Below are positions 62,901 through 64,000 of a stretch of 64,000 bases of DNA, piece by piece. The DNA lies in contig NC_088314.1 of NCBI RefSeq assembly GCF_910592395.1, forward strand, positions 12,956,001-13,020,000, in the 5' to 3' direction. Position 1 is the stretch's first letter; each line of letters opens with the position of its first letter. This DNA comes from Lineus longissimus. Taxonomy: Eukaryota; Nemertea; Pilidiophora; Heteronemertea; Lineidae. A program made the translations under genes and the position numbers. The notes under the pieces were generated by a model that saw only the letters and a program-made list of their open reading frames with translations, did not search any database and was not told where the DNA came from.

Positions 62901-64000
62901 GTGAGGGCACTAACATTGGAATAACGCTAAAAGCAGTAGTTGGTTTTAGGGTTGGCCGTTAGGCGCCGCAGGCTCATGTGCGCGTGTTATCTGCGCGCGC
63001 ACTAGCTGCCCTGAGACTGTGTATTTAAGGTGTAAATAAATGCACGTGTAGAAACACAGACATGACATGTCAGCCGGCTTTTTCAAACGAGGGAGATTGA
63101 ACATGAAAACAAGACAAAACATAACATAAAATTTGCATCAATCGATATTAAACCTTGACCAGAGCCTACATCATCGGAATGTCTTGGGCTAGCTAGTAGA
63201 AATCCGAGAATGTCTGATTTAACGAGCAGAAAATGTTAGAATCACGGTGCTGCCCTGATCACGCCCACTTTTCTGTGTGTATTGACTATTGTGAATTTTG
63301 TGTGTTCCAACGCAAACCCTAACCCTGGTAACCTCACCAGTTGCTCAAAAACTGCATTGATGGTTCGGTAAAGGTAGGAAATATAATAATATTACATGAA
63401 ACATGGCTTTATATTGAAATAAAAGTTTGTTCATATGATATAAAGTCACTTAAGCTAAGGACACTTTAACTTTGTCACATCCTTCCTCCTTGTCTGTTTT
63501 AACACTTTCTCTGATTTCATTTGTGATTTATCCCAAGGTCTATTGTTTTCTGTTACAAAGGAGATATGTAGTGTTCCTTTATGCATGGAAAACTGGTTTG
63601 AATGAGTTATTTTTTAACAAAAACAAATGATGTGGAAGACAAAATTATGACTGTCCTTCAGAAAATGGCATTTTCAACTCGTTCGGCACCACCAACAACC
63701 GAGAAAAATGTAAAAGACCGTTGGTCTTGAATTAGATCTGTGCAGAATTGGGAATATATCAGGAAATTGTCCCAGTGGATGAGGTGATTTTAGGCAATTC
63801 TTAGGCGTATTGCATTAGGTCTTATTTTGGCCCTTTTTGACCGATCTAACCCTTATATTTTCTGTAATTCACACTGAACACCTTACTTTTAGTCCGTTTC
63901 ATTATTTGTAATCCCCTCATACCAAAAACAGATAAAAAAAACTATAATTCATAATTTTAGGTTTTTCGGTTGACTTTAACTGAAAATCCTTATAGACCCC
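62901..64000. repeat. Direct repeat copy 2, cut by window end
   Basis: Same sequence as 60005-61104, offset by 2896 bp. Differences include an inserted ACATGACATGT near 63060 and a ~12-bp deletion near 63605. It continues past the window end. Confidence 0.85.

Noticed and set aside
61455-62962. Family of 117-residue proteins in the 3' repeat region
   Set aside because: They are frames of one 163-bp satellite, appear in successive phases and have no independent coding signal.
1-64000. CRISPR arrays, rRNA or tRNA genes
   Set aside because: The tandem arrays have no spacer structure, and I saw no cloverleaf or rRNA core sequence by eye. A tRNAscan run would be decisive.

Overview
The window is eukaryotic, almost certainly from a marine invertebrate. 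Genes have GT-AG introns, intergenic DNA is AT-rich and full of MITEs, minisatellites and nested transposons, and domains are metazoan in style (chromodomain, LHND-type kinase, ISXO2-like and Mag/SURL-like elements). I cannot fix the phylum; frequent TAGGCCTA-like motifs fit an echinoderm, hemichordate, cephalochordate or mollusc. There is no prokaryotic gene organisation, CRISPR array, rRNA or tRNA that I can support.

Layout: 1-8.5 kb is repeat-rich non-coding DNA with several TIR elements. 8.56-9.48 kb holds the last exons of a host chromodomain gene (+). 9.9-11.1 kb is a GTC microsatellite plus four ~300 bp tandem units. 11.9-14.6 kb is a multi-exon pseudokinase gene (-). 16.5-27.1 kb is a three-layer nest: an ISXO2-like transposase gene is interrupted by a compact Ty3/gypsy (Mag/SURL-like) retrotransposon, whose leader is interrupted in turn by a 4.6 kb DNA transposon. 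That transposon has 431 bp terminal direct repeats, a 734-aa transposase and a His-Me-finger endonuclease, and is flanked by the 4-bp duplication TTTA. 27.86-30.14 kb is a decayed DUF3987-like multi-exon gene (+).

30592-54970 is a complete Polinton/Maverick (adintovirus-like) element of 24,379 bp. It has AGTAGTAGGT...ACCTACTACT ends, long terminal inverted repeats and a perfect 6-bp target duplication, CCCACC. A long leftward gene series carries dUTPase, small zinc-binding proteins, penton, a DUF4326 protein, protein-primed PolB, a PC4-like protein, deoxynucleoside kinase, integrase with chromodomain, packaging ATPase, minor virion proteins, major capsid protein and adenain-like protease. A rightward unit at the other end carries an unrecognised decayed gene preceded by a chain of splice-site-bounded mini-exons. 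Capsid protein, protease, ATPase and dUTPase are intact; PolB, integrase, kinase, penton, the DUF4326 gene and one late protein each carry one or two breaks. This copy therefore looks structurally intact but is probably no longer autonomous, unless the one-base frame breaks, several at homopolymers, are assembly errors.

55-64 kb is repeat DNA: a 247 bp tandem pair, two copies of an AAGCGCGCAGC-ended element inside a minisatellite, an 835 bp MITE, a 163 bp tandem array and a 2.9 kb direct duplication running off the window end.
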